Below the pieces are notes generated by a model that was not told the origin of the DNA, ran no database searches, and saw nothing but the letters and a program-made list of their open reading frames with translations. From positions 1-64,000 of the forward strand of contig WXFH01000002.1 in NCBI GenBank assembly GCA_009881125.1: a stretch of DNA of 64,000 nt, given 5' to 3'. The DNA comes from Acidaminobacter sp. Lineage in GTDB: Bacteria; Bacillota_A; Clostridia; Peptostreptococcales; Acidaminobacteraceae. Positions 1-7,406 of the stretch are shown here, one piece after another. Position 1 is the first letter of the stretch. The number at the start of each line of letters is the position of its first letter. A program made the position numbers and the translations under genes.

Positions 1-108
1 CATTCGAAAGAAGTAAGACCCCTGATAGACTAACAGGTTGATAGGTCTGAGGTGTAAGAGCGGTAACGCTTTCAGCTGACAGATACTAATAGGTCGAGGG
101 CTTGATCA
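1..108 (+). rRNA. rrl: 23S ribosomal RNA, 3' end (partial)
   Basis: The window opens inside the last domain of 23S rRNA. The universal 3'-terminal stretch with AGCTGACAGATACTAATAGG followed by TCGAGGGCTTGATCAA is present. The gene start lies outside the window, and the 3' end is placed by pairing convention to within a few bases. Confidence 0.93.
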
Positions 109-367
109 AGGTTTATACTGATATAAAGAGTAATCTTCCGTATGCGGTTTTGAAGGTGTGAACACGTTTTTGCGTGCGTTTAATATCAACTAATCAGCTT
201 GATAAAAAAGTTGTTAGAGATTATAAAATGCCAGTAAAAACTGATTGACAAGTGCTTCAAACCTTGATAAAATCAATAATGTCGCAACACGCTGAGGTGA
301 TTTTTTTCACCTTTGGTGAAAAACCGCTCCTCGAACGTGCAGCAAGCTGCACTGCCTCTCGTCGCGA
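109..367 (+). other. 23S-5S internal spacer with internal promoter and hairpin
   Basis: This 260-base spacer holds no tRNA and no credible gene. A near-consensus sigma-A promoter lies inside it (TTGACA 245-250, 17 bp spacer, TAAAAT 268-273). A hairpin follows at about 299-325 (TTTTTCACC/GGTGAAAAA) and resembles the second hairpin of the elements repeated between the tRNA genes downstream. The promoter would let 5S and the tRNAs be transcribed independently of 16S-23S. Confidence 0.6.
245..273 (+). promoter_or_regulatory. Sigma-A-type promoter inside the rRNA spacer
   Basis: TTGACA at 245-250 and TAAAAT at 268-273 are separated by exactly 17 bp. It lies upstream of the 5S rRNA and the 17-tRNA cluster and reads into them. 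Confidence 0.55.
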
Positions 368-484
368 TCCGGTGACAATAGAGAAAGGGCCACACCTGTT
401 CCCATCTCGAACACAGAAGTTAAGCCTTTCATCGCTGATGGTACTTGGGGGGCAGCCCCCTGGGAGAGTAAGTCGTCGCCGGGT
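368..484 (+). rRNA. rrf: 5S ribosomal RNA
   Basis: The conserved 5S core is present (CCACACCTGTTCCCAT, CGAACACAGAAGTTAAGC, then the loop E/helix IV region around GATGGTACTTGGGG). The 5' TCCGGTGAC pairs with the 3' GTCGTCGCCGG. The ends are set by this pairing and may be off by a few bases. A perfect 10-bp hairpin (496-505 with 514-523) follows, probably a processing stem because no T-tract follows it. Confidence 0.9.
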
Positions 485-578
485 AAATGGATCCTCTGAT
501 TGAAGATTCAGGTCTTCAATCAGAAGATTCACGAATTACAGCTAGAGACGCTAAAACGTTACTTCTGGTAACTCACGT

Positions 579-653
579 TCCAAGGTAGCTCAATGGTGGA
601 GCAACCGGCTGTTAACCGGTAGGTTGTGGGTTCGAGCCCCACCCTTGGAGCCA
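579..653 (+). tRNA. tRNA-Asn(GTT)
   Basis: Cloverleaf with acceptor TCCAAGG/CCTTGGA, anticodon GTT at 611-613, T-loop TTCGAGC and encoded CCA at 651-653. First tRNA of the 17-gene cluster. Confidence 0.96.
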
Positions 654-659
654 TTTCTT

Positions 660-748
660 GCCGGAGTGGCGGAACTGGCAGACGCACAGGACTTAAAATC
701 CTGCGGTCCTCAAAGACCGTACCGGTTCGATTCCGGTCTCCGGCACCA
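660..748 (+). tRNA. tRNA-Leu(TAA)
   Basis: Class II tRNA with a long variable arm, acceptor GCCGGAG/CTCCGGC, anticodon TAA at 694-696 and encoded CCA. Confidence 0.96.
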
Positions 749-789
749 AGAACCTTTCAAGTAGTAATTAAACAATGTACCACACTCGT

Positions 790-865
790 CGCGGAGTGGA
801 GCAGATGGAAGCTCGTCGGGCTCATAACCCGGAGGTCGCAGGTTCGAATCCTGTCTCCGCAACCA
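790..865 (+). tRNA. Initiator tRNA-fMet(CAT)
   Basis: Anticodon CAT. The first base pair of the acceptor is a C:A mismatch (CGCGGAG with CTCCGCA), and the anticodon stem carries the GGG/CCC run diagnostic of initiator tRNA. CCA is encoded. Confidence 0.95.
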
Positions 866-881
866 TTTCAATTCTCAATAT

Positions 882-958
882 GGCGGTGTAGCTTAGCTGG
901 TTAGAGCGTCCGGTTCATACCCGGAAGGTCGGTGGTTCGACTCCGCCCACCGCTACCA
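882..958 (+). tRNA. Elongator tRNA-Met(CAT)
   Basis: Acceptor GGCGGTG/CACCGCT, anticodon loop TTCATAC (CAT), encoded CCA. The body resembles Bacillus elongator Met tRNA rather than tRNA-Ile2, so Met is preferred over a lysidine-modified Ile. Confidence 0.9.
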
Positions 959-978
959 ATTTCATTTTTTAAAATTTC

Positions 979-1053
979 GGCCCCTTGGTCAAGCGGTCAA
1001 GACACCGCCCTTTCACGGCGGTAACAGGGGTTCGATTCCCCTAGGGGTCACCA
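979..1053 (+). tRNA. tRNA-Glu(TTC)
   Basis: Acceptor GGCCCCT/AGGGGTC, anticodon TTC in loop CTTTCAC, encoded CCA. Confidence 0.96.
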
Positions 1054-1055
1054 CG

Positions 1056-1136
1056 TTAGTTATTTTAGAAAGCGGGGCATCAACCGCTTTCTGAAATAGC
1101 GATTTTTCTCCGAAGGAGAAAAAAACTACATTAATA
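1056..1136 (+). repeat. Inter-tRNA two-hairpin element, copy 1
   Basis: Hairpin 1 at 1062-1097 has a long stem closing a loop GGCATCAA. Hairpin 2 at 1103-1123 has stem TTTTTCTCC/GGAGAAAAA around GAA. A short tail (ACTACATTAATA) leads into tRNA-Val. The same architecture returns three more times with different stem sequences. Confidence 0.75.
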
Positions 1137-1137
1137 C

Positions 1138-1213
1138 GGGAGCTTAGCTCAGCTGGGAGAGCATTTGCCTTACAAGCAAGAGGTCACAGGTTCGATCCCT
1201 GTAGCTCCCACCA
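1138..1213 (+). tRNA. tRNA-Val(TAC)
   Basis: Acceptor GGGAGCT/AGCTCCC, anticodon TAC in loop CTTACAA, encoded CCA. Confidence 0.96.
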
Positions 1214-1293
1214 TATTAGTTTTTTCCGAATGCGGGGCATTAGCCGCTGAGGAAAAAACTGTCTTTTCCCGAAGGGAAAAGAAATTACCTTGT
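1214..1293 (+). repeat. Inter-tRNA two-hairpin element, copy 2
   Basis: Hairpin 1 at 1219-1259 (GTTTTTTCC paired with GGAAAAAAC, inner GCGG/CCGC, loop GGCATTAG). Hairpin 2 at 1262-1282 (TCTTTTCCC/GGGAAAAGA around GAA). The tail AATTACCTT follows. Stem bases differ from copy 1 but stay paired. The following 75 bases up to tRNA-Asp hold nothing I recognise. Confidence 0.75.
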
Positions 1294-1370
1294 TCTAGAG
1301 GTAAGATCATGGTGGTAAGAATATCCGCGTCATCTCAAACGCGAGGTAAAAGGAAGCCGTAAGAAACCAC

Positions 1371-1447
1371 GGCCTGGTAGTTCAGTTGGTTAGAACGCTA
1401 GCCTGTCACGCTAGAGGTCGAGGGTTCGAGTCCCTTCCAGGTCGCCA
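1371..1447 (+). tRNA. tRNA-Asp(GTC)
   Basis: Acceptor GGCCTGG/CCAGGTC, anticodon GTC in loop CTGTCAC, encoded CCA. Confidence 0.96.
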
Positions 1448-1464
1448 ATTACAATTTAAAACAT

Positions 1465-1549
1465 GGGGGGGTTCCCGAGTGGCCAAAGGGGACGGACTGT
1501 AAATCCGTTATCTACGATTTCGAAGGTTCGAATCCTTCTCCCCCCACCA
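1465..1549 (+). tRNA. tRNA-Tyr(GTA)
   Basis: Class II tRNA with a long variable arm, all-G acceptor strand paired with TCCCCCC, anticodon GTA, encoded CCA. Confidence 0.95.
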
Positions 1550-1550
1550 A

Positions 1551-1634
1551 ATTAGTTTTTTCATAAAATTCGTGGCACCAAACGAATTTTTGAAAAAACG
1601 GTTTCTCTCCGAAGGAGAGAAAAATTACCTTAAT
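1551..1634 (+). repeat. Inter-tRNA two-hairpin element, copy 3
   Basis: Hairpin 1 at 1555-1599 (GTTTTTTCA with TGAAAAAAC, inner AATTCGT with ACGAATT, loop GGCACCAA). Hairpin 2 at 1602-1622 (TTTCTCTCC/GGAGAGAAA). Tail AATTACCTTAATA. The loop stays nearly constant while the stems change. Confidence 0.75.
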
Positions 1635-1716
1635 AAGCTTTTTAGCGCATGCGGGGTATCAACCGCAGAGCACAAAAAGCAGTTTTCACAAAAAGTGAAA
1701 ACCCACCTTCAGTAAT
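1635..1716 (+). repeat. Inter-tRNA two-hairpin element, copy 4
   Basis: Directly abuts copy 3. Hairpin 1 at 1637-1680 (GCTTTTT with AAAAAGC, inner GCGG/CCGC, loop GGTATCAA). Hairpin 2 at 1682-1702 (GTTTTCAC/GTGAAAAC with loop AAAAA). The tail CCACCTTCAGTAATG is a diverged form of the others. Confidence 0.7.
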
Positions 1717-1761
1717 GTAATTCCATCAATTCTGCAAATTATCGTACCACTGTAAAACCCT

Positions 1762-1835
1762 GCGGGTGTAGCTCAGTGGTAGAGCCCCGGCTTCCCAAGC
1801 CGGTTGCGAGGGTTCGATCCCCTTCACCCGCTCCA
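1762..1835 (+). tRNA. tRNA-Gly(CCC)
   Basis: Acceptor GCGGGTG/CACCCGC, anticodon stem CCGGC/GCCGG with loop TTCCCAA, giving anticodon CCC, encoded CCA. Confidence 0.92.
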
Positions 1836-1863
1836 ACTACTTTATGATGTAGTCTTACAACGT

Positions 1864-1939
1864 TGGGGATTCGCCAAGTCGGTAAGGCAACGGACTTTGA
1901 CTCCGTCATTCGTAGGTTCGAGTCCTACATCCCCAGCCA
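1864..1939 (+). tRNA. tRNA-Gln(TTG)
   Basis: Acceptor TGGGGAT/ATCCCCA, anticodon TTG in loop CTTTGAC, encoded CCA. Confidence 0.96.
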
Positions 1940-1966
1940 CACAATTTAATAACCGAAACATTATAT

Positions 1967-2042
1967 GACCCAATAGCTCAGTCGGTAGAGCACTTGACTT
2001 TTAATCAAGGTGTCCCGCGTTCGAGCCGCGGTTGGGTCACCA
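1967..2042 (+). tRNA. tRNA-Lys(TTT)
   Basis: Acceptor GACCCAA/TTGGGTC, anticodon TTT in loop CTTTTAA, encoded CCA. Confidence 0.96.
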
Positions 2043-2049
2043 ACAACTT

Positions 2050-2139
2050 GGAGGGGTACCGAAGCGGTCACAACGGGGCGGTCTTGAAAACCGTTAGGGT
2101 TAATAGCCCACGTGGGTTCGAATCCCACCCCCTCCGCCA
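2050..2139 (+). tRNA. tRNA-Ser(TGA)
   Basis: Class II tRNA with a long variable arm, acceptor GGAGGGG/CCCCTCC, anticodon TGA in loop CTTGAAA, encoded CCA. Confidence 0.95.
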
Positions 2140-2145
2140 ATTTAT

Positions 2146-2237
2146 GGAGAAGTACTCAAGAGGCTGAAGAGGCTCCCCTGCTAAGGGAGTAGGTCCTGAT
2201 GAGGGGCGCGAGGGTTCAAATCCCTCCTTCTCCGCCA
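2146..2237 (+). tRNA. tRNA-Ser(GCT)
   Basis: Class II tRNA with a long variable arm, acceptor GGAGAAG/CTTCTCC, anticodon GCT, encoded CCA. It lies only six bases after tRNA-Ser(TGA). Confidence 0.95.
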
Positions 2238-2262
2238 TTAGCGCAAAAGTAGTATCGTACTT

Positions 2263-2338
2263 AGGGGTGTAGCTCAGCTGGTAGAGCAGCGGTCTCCAAA
2301 ACCGCGTGCCGTGGGTTCAAATCCTATCACCCCTGCCA
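2263..2338 (+). tRNA. tRNA-Trp(CCA)
   Basis: Acceptor AGGGGTG/CACCCCT, anticodon CCA in loop CTCCAAA, encoded 3' CCA. Confidence 0.95.
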
Positions 2339-2354
2339 ATTTAATTTAATATGT

Positions 2355-2431
2355 CGGGGTGTAGCGCAGCTTGGTAGCGCATCTGATTTGGGATCAGAGG
2401 GTCGCGGGTTCAAATCCTGCCGCCCCGACCA
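2355..2431 (+). tRNA. tRNA-Pro(TGG)
   Basis: Acceptor CGGGGTG with CGCCCCG, anticodon TGG in loop TTTGGGA, encoded CCA. Confidence 0.95.
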
Positions 2432-2449
2432 TTAACACTTTAAGCTCGT

Positions 2450-2526
<77 letters not shown>

Positions 2527-2572
2527 ACAAACCCTTGTAACTCAATCGAAATAGATGGTTTTGTTACATTCT

Positions 2573-2648
<76 letters not shown>

Positions 2649-2650
2649 CT

Positions 2651-2696
2651 AAAAAGCCGTTCACGCGAAATTGATTCCGTGAGCGGCTTTTGCTCA
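2651..2696 (+). terminator. Terminator of the rRNA/tRNA transcript
   Basis: Ten-bp stem GCCGTTCACG/CGTGAGCGGC followed by TTTT, three bases after tRNA-Phe. Confidence 0.85.
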
Positions 2697-2727
2697 TTTC
2701 TGGAATGACACAACACTGGTAATGGGT

Positions 2728-3699
2728 TTAACCAAAAACAATTTTTTGCTTCGAACTCATAAGTTGATCCATGTGCCGCAGAAGGTTAGGCATGTTCTCG
2801 TAAAGTGGATGTCCATCCACGCTGAGCACACGCATTCGGGATTGTCCTTCAAGGTAGAGACCAATACTTAAGTCAAAGCCATCGACACTATGGTGTTCAA
2901 CTGGAATTGTAACTTCCAGACGGGGCATGGTTCCAGTTAGATGTGTCTTAAAGATATGACCGCGGTCATCATACCAGTGCATCTCTTCAGTATTTTTATC
3001 AGGCTCAAAAGTAATTATGGCGAAATCGCCCTGCAATTTCAGCGAGATTAAGTTGAGCTCCATATCGCGCCATTCAAAGTAATGAGGCTTGTAAAGCTCT
3101 ACGACGCCGGAGTGGTGCTCCAATAATCGATAAGTCAATTCGAGCAGGTTTAACGTATCTTCTTCGTTGTGAAGTTCGATCTTGTCTGCATAGCTGCGGT
3201 CGCCGGTCTCAAGGAAGTTGTTATAGGCATCAATGCAGTCGAGACCAGTGAGTGTGTCCGTTCTAAGGATGCCCAAGGCGGTTTCAATACTTTTCAGTTT
3301 ATAGCTATCAAGATGAAGACTTGCTTTGGCGACTTTCATAAGATCCAAATTGCGAGCGACTGTAAGTGGCGGAGTCAGACCGTGCTTGGCATATTTGTGC
3401 ATCAGGTAGGGCACATCGAAGGCGTCACCGTTGAAGGAAATGAGATATTTTGAGGACAGCAGTGTATGTGCTGCAGTAAGAATGTCTTTTTCATCTTTAC
3501 CTGTCTCATTGAAAAAATAGTAATAATTCAGTTGATCCTGATGGAGTTCAATGAGGCTGATAGAAACGAGTTTGGAATAATCGCGGTGGAAGCCGGTGGT
3601 TTCGATGTCGAAGAAAACAATGGGTGAATCCACTTCCAGGTGCCTGGCGATGAAGTGACTTTCTTTGCTGGGTTGTAAGGACTTTTGAGTGTTCATCAT
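2728..3699 (-). CDS. yprB: YprB-type ribonuclease H-like 3'-5' exonuclease
   Basis: A 323-residue protein with a DEDD-type exonuclease fold. Near residue 31 is FDIETTG, which supplies the two metal-binding acidic residues. FNGDAFDVPYL near residue 94 is the second exonuclease motif and HNEEDTLNL near residue 177 the third. The C-terminal third has no obvious motif and may be an added substrate-binding domain. The size and motif order match the YprB-like family, whose substrates are poorly known. A good ribosome site (AAAGGAG) precedes the ATG. It is transcribed convergently with the tRNA cluster and divergently from the membrane pair at 3747. Family is secure; substrate (RNA or DNA) is unknown. 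Confidence 0.8.
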   Translation of the reverse strand: MMNTQKSLQPSKESHFIARHLEVDSPIVFFDIETTGFHRDYSKLVSISLIELHQDQLNYYYFFNETGKDEKDILTAAHTLLSSKYLISFNGDAFDVPYLMHKYAKHGLTPPLTVARNLDLMKVAKASLHLDSYKLKSIETALGILRTDTLTGLDCIDAYNNFLETGDRSYADKIELHNEEDTLNLLELTYRLLEHHSGVVELYKPHYFEWRDMELNLISLKLQGDFAIITFEPDKNTEEMHWYDDRGHIFKTHLTGTMPRLEVTIPVEHHSVDGFDLSIGLYLEGQSRMRVLSVDGHPLYENMPNLLRHMDQLMSSKQKIVFG

Positions 3700-3746
3700 G
3701 GCGCTCGCTCCTTTGTTAAAGTGAAACTAATAAAGCAGGTGGTTTA

Positions 3747-4169
3747 ATGAACGTATTTATGTCTACCCTGAGAGATGGTACTATGAAGGGTCTGAAGACA
3801 ACTTGGACGCTGGCGAAGGTCATTGTGCCAATTTATATTATTATCACTATTCTTAAGTATACCCCAGTCATCGGCTGGATTGCCATTTTGTTTGAGCCGG
3901 TGATGCAACTTTTTGGTTTGCCTGGAGAGGCGGCTATTGCGATGGTCATGGGCAACCTGCTTAATCTGTACGCAGGGATTGGGGTCATGGCCACACTGCC
4001 GCTGACCATGAAGCAGATTACCATCATGGCAGTGATGCTGTCGTTTTCGCATTCACTTCTGGTAGAGACAGCTGTCTCGAAACGGGTCGGGGTCAGCATC
4101 CCTATGATTTTGTCAGTCAGAATTGGCTTGGCAGTAATTTCGGGTATTTTGCTGAATTTGACGATATAG
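3747..4169 (+). CDS. Nucleoside-recognition (Gate) domain membrane protein, first of pair
   Basis: A 140-residue integral membrane protein with about four hydrophobic segments. It resembles the nucleoside-recognition or Gate domain found in SpmA/SpmB, YlbJ and FeoB. GLPGEAAIAMVMGNLLNLYAG is typical of the conserved glycine-rich helix hairpin (only 20 of the residues matter: helix start GLPGEA). A ribosome site AGGTGG lies just before the ATG. The next gene starts 14 bases after this stop and encodes the matching second Gate domain, so the two probably form one hetero-oligomeric membrane complex. The transported or sensed molecule cannot be told from the sequence. Confidence 0.65.
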   Translation: MNVFMSTLRDGTMKGLKTTWTLAKVIVPIYIIITILKYTPVIGWIAILFEPVMQLFGLPGEAAIAMVMGNLLNLYAGIGVMATLPLTMKQITIMAVMLSFSHSLLVETAVSKRVGVSIPMILSVRIGLAVISGILLNLTI

Positions 4170-4183
4170 GGGGCCGCGTTGAG

Positions 4184-4648
4184 ATGGGGATTGAATTTAA
4201 TGTAATTGAGGTTTTGAAGGAAGCGGTGTTTGGATCTCTGAAGTCTGTTTGGAGCATCGCAATTATAGTTTTTCCTTTGATGATAGTAATGGAGTTCGCT
4301 CGAAAATACAAAGTCATGGATGTTATTTCTGCGGGACTTCGGCCATTAACGAGGTTTTTGGGGGTTCAGAGATCCGCAGCGTTTCCCTTGGCAGTTGGAT
4401 TGATCTTTGGGTTGGCTTATGGGTCCGGGGTCATCATTCAGAGCGCTCAGGAAGGCGAGATCGACCTGCGCAGTTTGACGCTGGTGTCCATATTCCTGGC
4501 GTGCTGTCATGCGGTTGTGGAGGACACACTATTGTTTGTAGCCGTTGGCGCAAATGGGTGGCTGCTGCTGGGTCTCAGGACTCTGGCCGCGTTTATTGTG
4601 ACCATGCTGGTGTCAAAGAGCGTGAAGCTGGCGTATGAGGCGCAATAA
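4184..4648 (+). CDS. Nucleoside-recognition (Gate) domain membrane protein, second of pair
   Basis: A 154-residue membrane protein and partner of the preceding gene, in the same operon with a 14-base gap. It has about four hydrophobic segments and a conserved stretch AVGLIFGLAYGSGVI around residue 70, followed by LACCHAVVEDTLLF, which carries the charged pair typical of the second Gate repeat. The split into two adjacent small proteins mirrors spore-maturation SpmA/SpmB, but the proteins are not close enough for me to claim that role. An intrinsic terminator follows at 4790. Confidence 0.65.
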   Translation: MGIEFNVIEVLKEAVFGSLKSVWSIAIIVFPLMIVMEFARKYKVMDVISAGLRPLTRFLGVQRSAAFPLAVGLIFGLAYGSGVIIQSAQEGEIDLRSLTLVSIFLACCHAVVEDTLLFVAVGANGWLLLGLRTLAAFIVTMLVSKSVKLAYEAQ

Positions 4649-4789
4649 GGCAAAAGGTGCCCCTGGCATCATGGGTGGTAAAAGCTATAGTTCATTGACG
4701 CAAGTTGTCATAGGCTTCAAAAGTGTCATTTTCCGCAGGGGTTATTCCAAATGTGACGCCGGCCAATAGGGCTGGTTGTGATGGAGTGA

Positions 4790-4842
4790 AAAGAGCCATG
4801 ACCATCGGCAAAAACGGTCTTGGCTCTCTTTTTTTTTGTACT
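4790..4842 (+). terminator. Terminator after the Gate-domain pair
   Basis: Stem AGAGCCATGACC/GGTCTTGGCTCT followed by a nine-base T run. The loop side contains the 9-mer ACCATCGGC (4801-4809). It may also work weakly on the other strand for the asparaginase gene. Confidence 0.8.
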
Positions 4843-4853
4843 ATTTTAATCAG

Positions 4854-5843
4854 TTACTTGCTGTAGAGATCTTTTTCGAAGAATTGCTTTATGCTGGCGA
4901 GGTCGTGATAGACGGTGAGGGCCAGCATGAGTTTGATGCGGGCTTTTTGGCCGTTGAGGTTGCCGCCGAAGATGACGCCGGCGTTGCGGAGCATTTTGCC
5001 GCCGCCTTCGTAGCCGTAGGAGTCGTAGACGCGGCCCATAGGACAGCGGGAGACCATGACCACGCGAATGTCTTTTTCGATGGCGCGCATAACGCCGGGT
5101 ACCATTTCAGGCGGGAGGTTGCCGCGGCCCATGCCTTCAATGATGATGCCTTTGGCGCCTTTTGCGATGCAGAAGTCGATGAATTCGGAGTCCATGCCCA
5201 CGACGCTTTTGATCAGGTAGACATCTTTGACGTAGAAGTCGGTGTCGATGTGGGGGTGGCGGATGATGTCACGGTAGAAAATGGCCTCGTCGTTGTCGAT
5301 GATCCCCAGGGGACCGAATTCCATAGATTTGAAGGTGTCCAGGCTCATGGTGTGGGTTTTGGTCACTTCCTGGGCGGAGTTGATTTCGTTGTTCATGACG
5401 AGGAGGACGCCTTTGCCGCGGGCTTGGTCCGAGATGGCGGTGCAGATGGCGGCTGAGAGGTTGCTTGGGCCGTCGTAACCGAGCTCGGAGCCGTTTCGCA
5501 TGGCGGCGACCATGACTATGGGCTTGTGGTCCGGCAGGCTGAGATCGAGGAAGAAAGCGGTTTCTTCGATGGAGTCGGTGCCGTGGGTGATGACGACGCC
5601 GTCTATGTCGTCTCTGGCGATCAGAGCTTTCACCAGCTGATTGAGTTCCATGATGCGATCCGGGTTCATATGCGGGCCGGGGAATTTGCCAAAGGTGATG
5701 GTTTCCACATCCGCGAATTTGTCAATATTAGTGACCATGGACAGGATCTCCTGGCTGGACATAGCGGGTATAGCGGCTTCAAGGCGTTTGTCGACCTTCA
5801 TGGAAATGGTACCGCCGGTAAAGACTACTGCGACTTTCTTCAA
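4854..5843 (-). CDS. ansA: L-asparaginase (bacterial type, AnsA/AnsB family)
   Basis: A 329-residue cytoplasmic enzyme hydrolysing asparagine to aspartate and ammonia. FTGGTISM near residue 8 carries the first catalytic Thr. THGTDSIEET near residue 88 carries the second Thr-Asp pair, and a Lys motif (MVAAMRNGSE) follows, all diagnostic of the asparaginase/glutaminase family. No signal peptide is visible, so it should act inside the cell. The start is TTG at 5843, supported by GAGGGGG eight bases upstream; no in-frame ATG lies close by. Monocistronic. Fits an organism that ferments amino acids. Glutaminase side activity cannot be excluded. Confidence 0.88.
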   Translation of the reverse strand: MKKVAVVFTGGTISMKVDKRLEAAIPAMSSQEILSMVTNIDKFADVETITFGKFPGPHMNPDRIMELNQLVKALIARDDIDGVVITHGTDSIEETAFFLDLSLPDHKPIVMVAAMRNGSELGYDGPSNLSAAICTAISDQARGKGVLLVMNNEINSAQEVTKTHTMSLDTFKSMEFGPLGIIDNDEAIFYRDIIRHPHIDTDFYVKDVYLIKSVVGMDSEFIDFCIAKGAKGIIIEGMGRGNLPPEMVPGVMRAIEKDIRVVMVSRCPMGRVYDSYGYEGGGKMLRNAGVIFGGNLNGQKARIKLMLALTVYHDLASIKQFFEKDLYSK

Positions 5844-6010
5844 GGAAATGCCCCCTCAACAGTATGCTGAATAACAAATAAATTATAAGACCTCTATAAG
5901 TATAACAAATCTAGAGGAGCAGGTCATTATTATTGCGGGATTATGTTGCAGAAGTGGGATGGGAGGGTTGGGGCTTAGGGGGGAATGTTACAGAAATGTT
6001 GCAACACTCT

Positions 6011-6168
6011 GGCACCGAATTACACTTGGTGTCAGACACTGAGTTGCACTTGGTGTCAGACACTGAGTTGCACTTGGTGTCAGACACTGAGTTGCACTTG
6101 GTGTCAGACACTGAATTACACTTAGTGTCAGACACCGAATCGCACTCGGTGTCTGACACCAAATTTAT
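6011..6168. repeat. 24-bp tandem array 1 (GTGTCAGACAC family)
   Basis: About six units of 24 bp built on GTGTCAGACACTGAGTTG, with one unit ending GTGTCTGACACC. It lies in the divergent gap between ansA and the cysteine desulfurase gene. It ends directly against the -35 box of the latter. One frame stays open only because 24 is a multiple of three; there is no ribosome site, so it is not a gene. Confidence 0.9.
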
Positions 6169-6170
6169 CT

Positions 6171-6200
6171 TTGTACCTGACCCCCACCTTACGGTATAAT
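6171..6200 (+). promoter_or_regulatory. Promoter of the cysteine desulfurase-thiI operon
   Basis: TTGTAC at 6171-6176, 18 bp spacer, perfect TATAAT at 6195-6200, followed by GGGAAGG and the ATG at 6226. The -35 box begins right where the 24-bp repeat array ends. Confidence 0.65.
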
Positions 6201-6225
6201 AGTTAAGTTAGGGAAGGTGAAATTT

Positions 6226-7404
6226 ATGAATAATAGAGAAAATCATGAAATATATCTTGATCATAGCGCGACCACACCGGTGTGTTCAGAGGCGATTGAG
6301 GCAATGAATGGGGCACTGGCGGGGTGGTATGGGAATCCATCGTCCCTTCATAGGAAGGGGCTCGAGGCGGAGAAGCGGATCAAAGCCGCTAGCCTGACCT
6401 TCTTGAACGCGATCAAAGCGCCAACGGACAAAGGGGAGATCCTCTACACCTCAGGCGGCACAGAGGCCAACAACCTGGCCATCTCGGGGGTGGCGGCACT
6501 CCTGCGGCCAAGCCGGCGCCACATCATAACCTCCGCCGTGGAGCACAGCTCCGTGCTGGAGGTGGTCCTGGAATGGGAAAAGCGCGGGTTTGAGGTGACG
6601 CTCCTGAAACCTGACACAAACGGCACCATTACGCCGGAGCAGGTGCTGGAGGCCGTCAGACCCGAGACCGGGCTGATCAGCCTGATGCATGTCAACAACG
6701 AGACAGGGGCCATCTTTGACCTGGGCGCGAACCTCAAGGGCCGTCTGCGATCTGTCCGTGACAGAGACGACCTTCCGGTATTCCACGTGGATGCGGTCCA
6801 GTCCATTGGAAAATTGCCTATTGACGTGCGCGCCATGGGCATCGACCTGCTCACCGCCAGCGCCCATAAAATTCATGGTCCGAAAGGCATTGGATTCCTC
6901 TACCGGGACAAGGGCATCCGTCTGAAGCCCCTCGTCTTCGGCGGGGGCCAGCAGGGGGGCATCCGTCCGGGGACGGAGAATGTGCCGGGCATCCTGGGCA
7001 TGGAGGCCGCTTTCAAGGCTCTGCCCATGGATGCCGCCACCCACCTCCGGACCCTGAGAGACCGCCTCTGGGAGGGACTCGTCTCCATAGAGCACGTCGT
7101 CATCAACAGCCCGGCTGACGGAGCGCCCCACGTGATCAACGCATCATTCACTGGTCTGAAATCCGAAGTGCTGCTGCACACCCTCGAGAAGGAGGGCGTC
7201 TACGTCTCCAGCGGCTCCGCCTGCCATTCCAAGGACCGAAAGGCGTCCCACGTCCTGACGGCCCTAGGCCTCTCGGAAGCCAGAATCGACAGCGCGCTGC
7301 GGTTCAGCCTGAGCGTTCACACCACAGAAGACGACATCGACCAAGCTATTAAGATCATCCGACAGGCGAGCACCTCCCTGGGACGGATCATGAGGAGAAG
7401 GTAA
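6226..7404 (+). CDS. Cysteine desulfurase (NifS/IscS family)
   Basis: A 392-residue PLP enzyme that takes sulfur from cysteine and passes it on as a persulfide. YLDHSATTP starts the fold, SAHKIHGPKGIGFLY holds the PLP-binding Lys, and SSGSACHSK holds the catalytic Cys. The upstream GTG at 6217 is in frame, but the ATG at 6226 has the better spacing from GGGAAGG. thiI follows after two bases, as in the Bacillus nifZ-thiI pair, so the main job is probably to feed sulfur to ThiI for 4-thiouridine in tRNA and perhaps thiazole. General Fe-S supply cannot be excluded. Confidence 0.9.
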   Translation: MNNRENHEIYLDHSATTPVCSEAIEAMNGALAGWYGNPSSLHRKGLEAEKRIKAASLTFLNAIKAPTDKGEILYTSGGTEANNLAISGVAALLRPSRRHIITSAVEHSSVLEVVLEWEKRGFEVTLLKPDTNGTITPEQVLEAVRPETGLISLMHVNNETGAIFDLGANLKGRLRSVRDRDDLPVFHVDAVQSIGKLPIDVRAMGIDLLTASAHKIHGPKGIGFLYRDKGIRLKPLVFGGGQQGGIRPGTENVPGILGMEAAFKALPMDAATHLRTLRDRLWEGLVSIEHVVINSPADGAPHVINASFTGLKSEVLLHTLEKEGVYVSSGSACHSKDRKASHVLTALGLSEARIDSALRFSLSVHTTEDDIDQAIKIIRQASTSLGRIMRRR

Positions 7405-7406
7405 CT

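Noticed and set aside
626..1362. Short open frames across tRNA genes
   Set aside because: They run through clear tRNA cloverleaves and have no ribosome sites.
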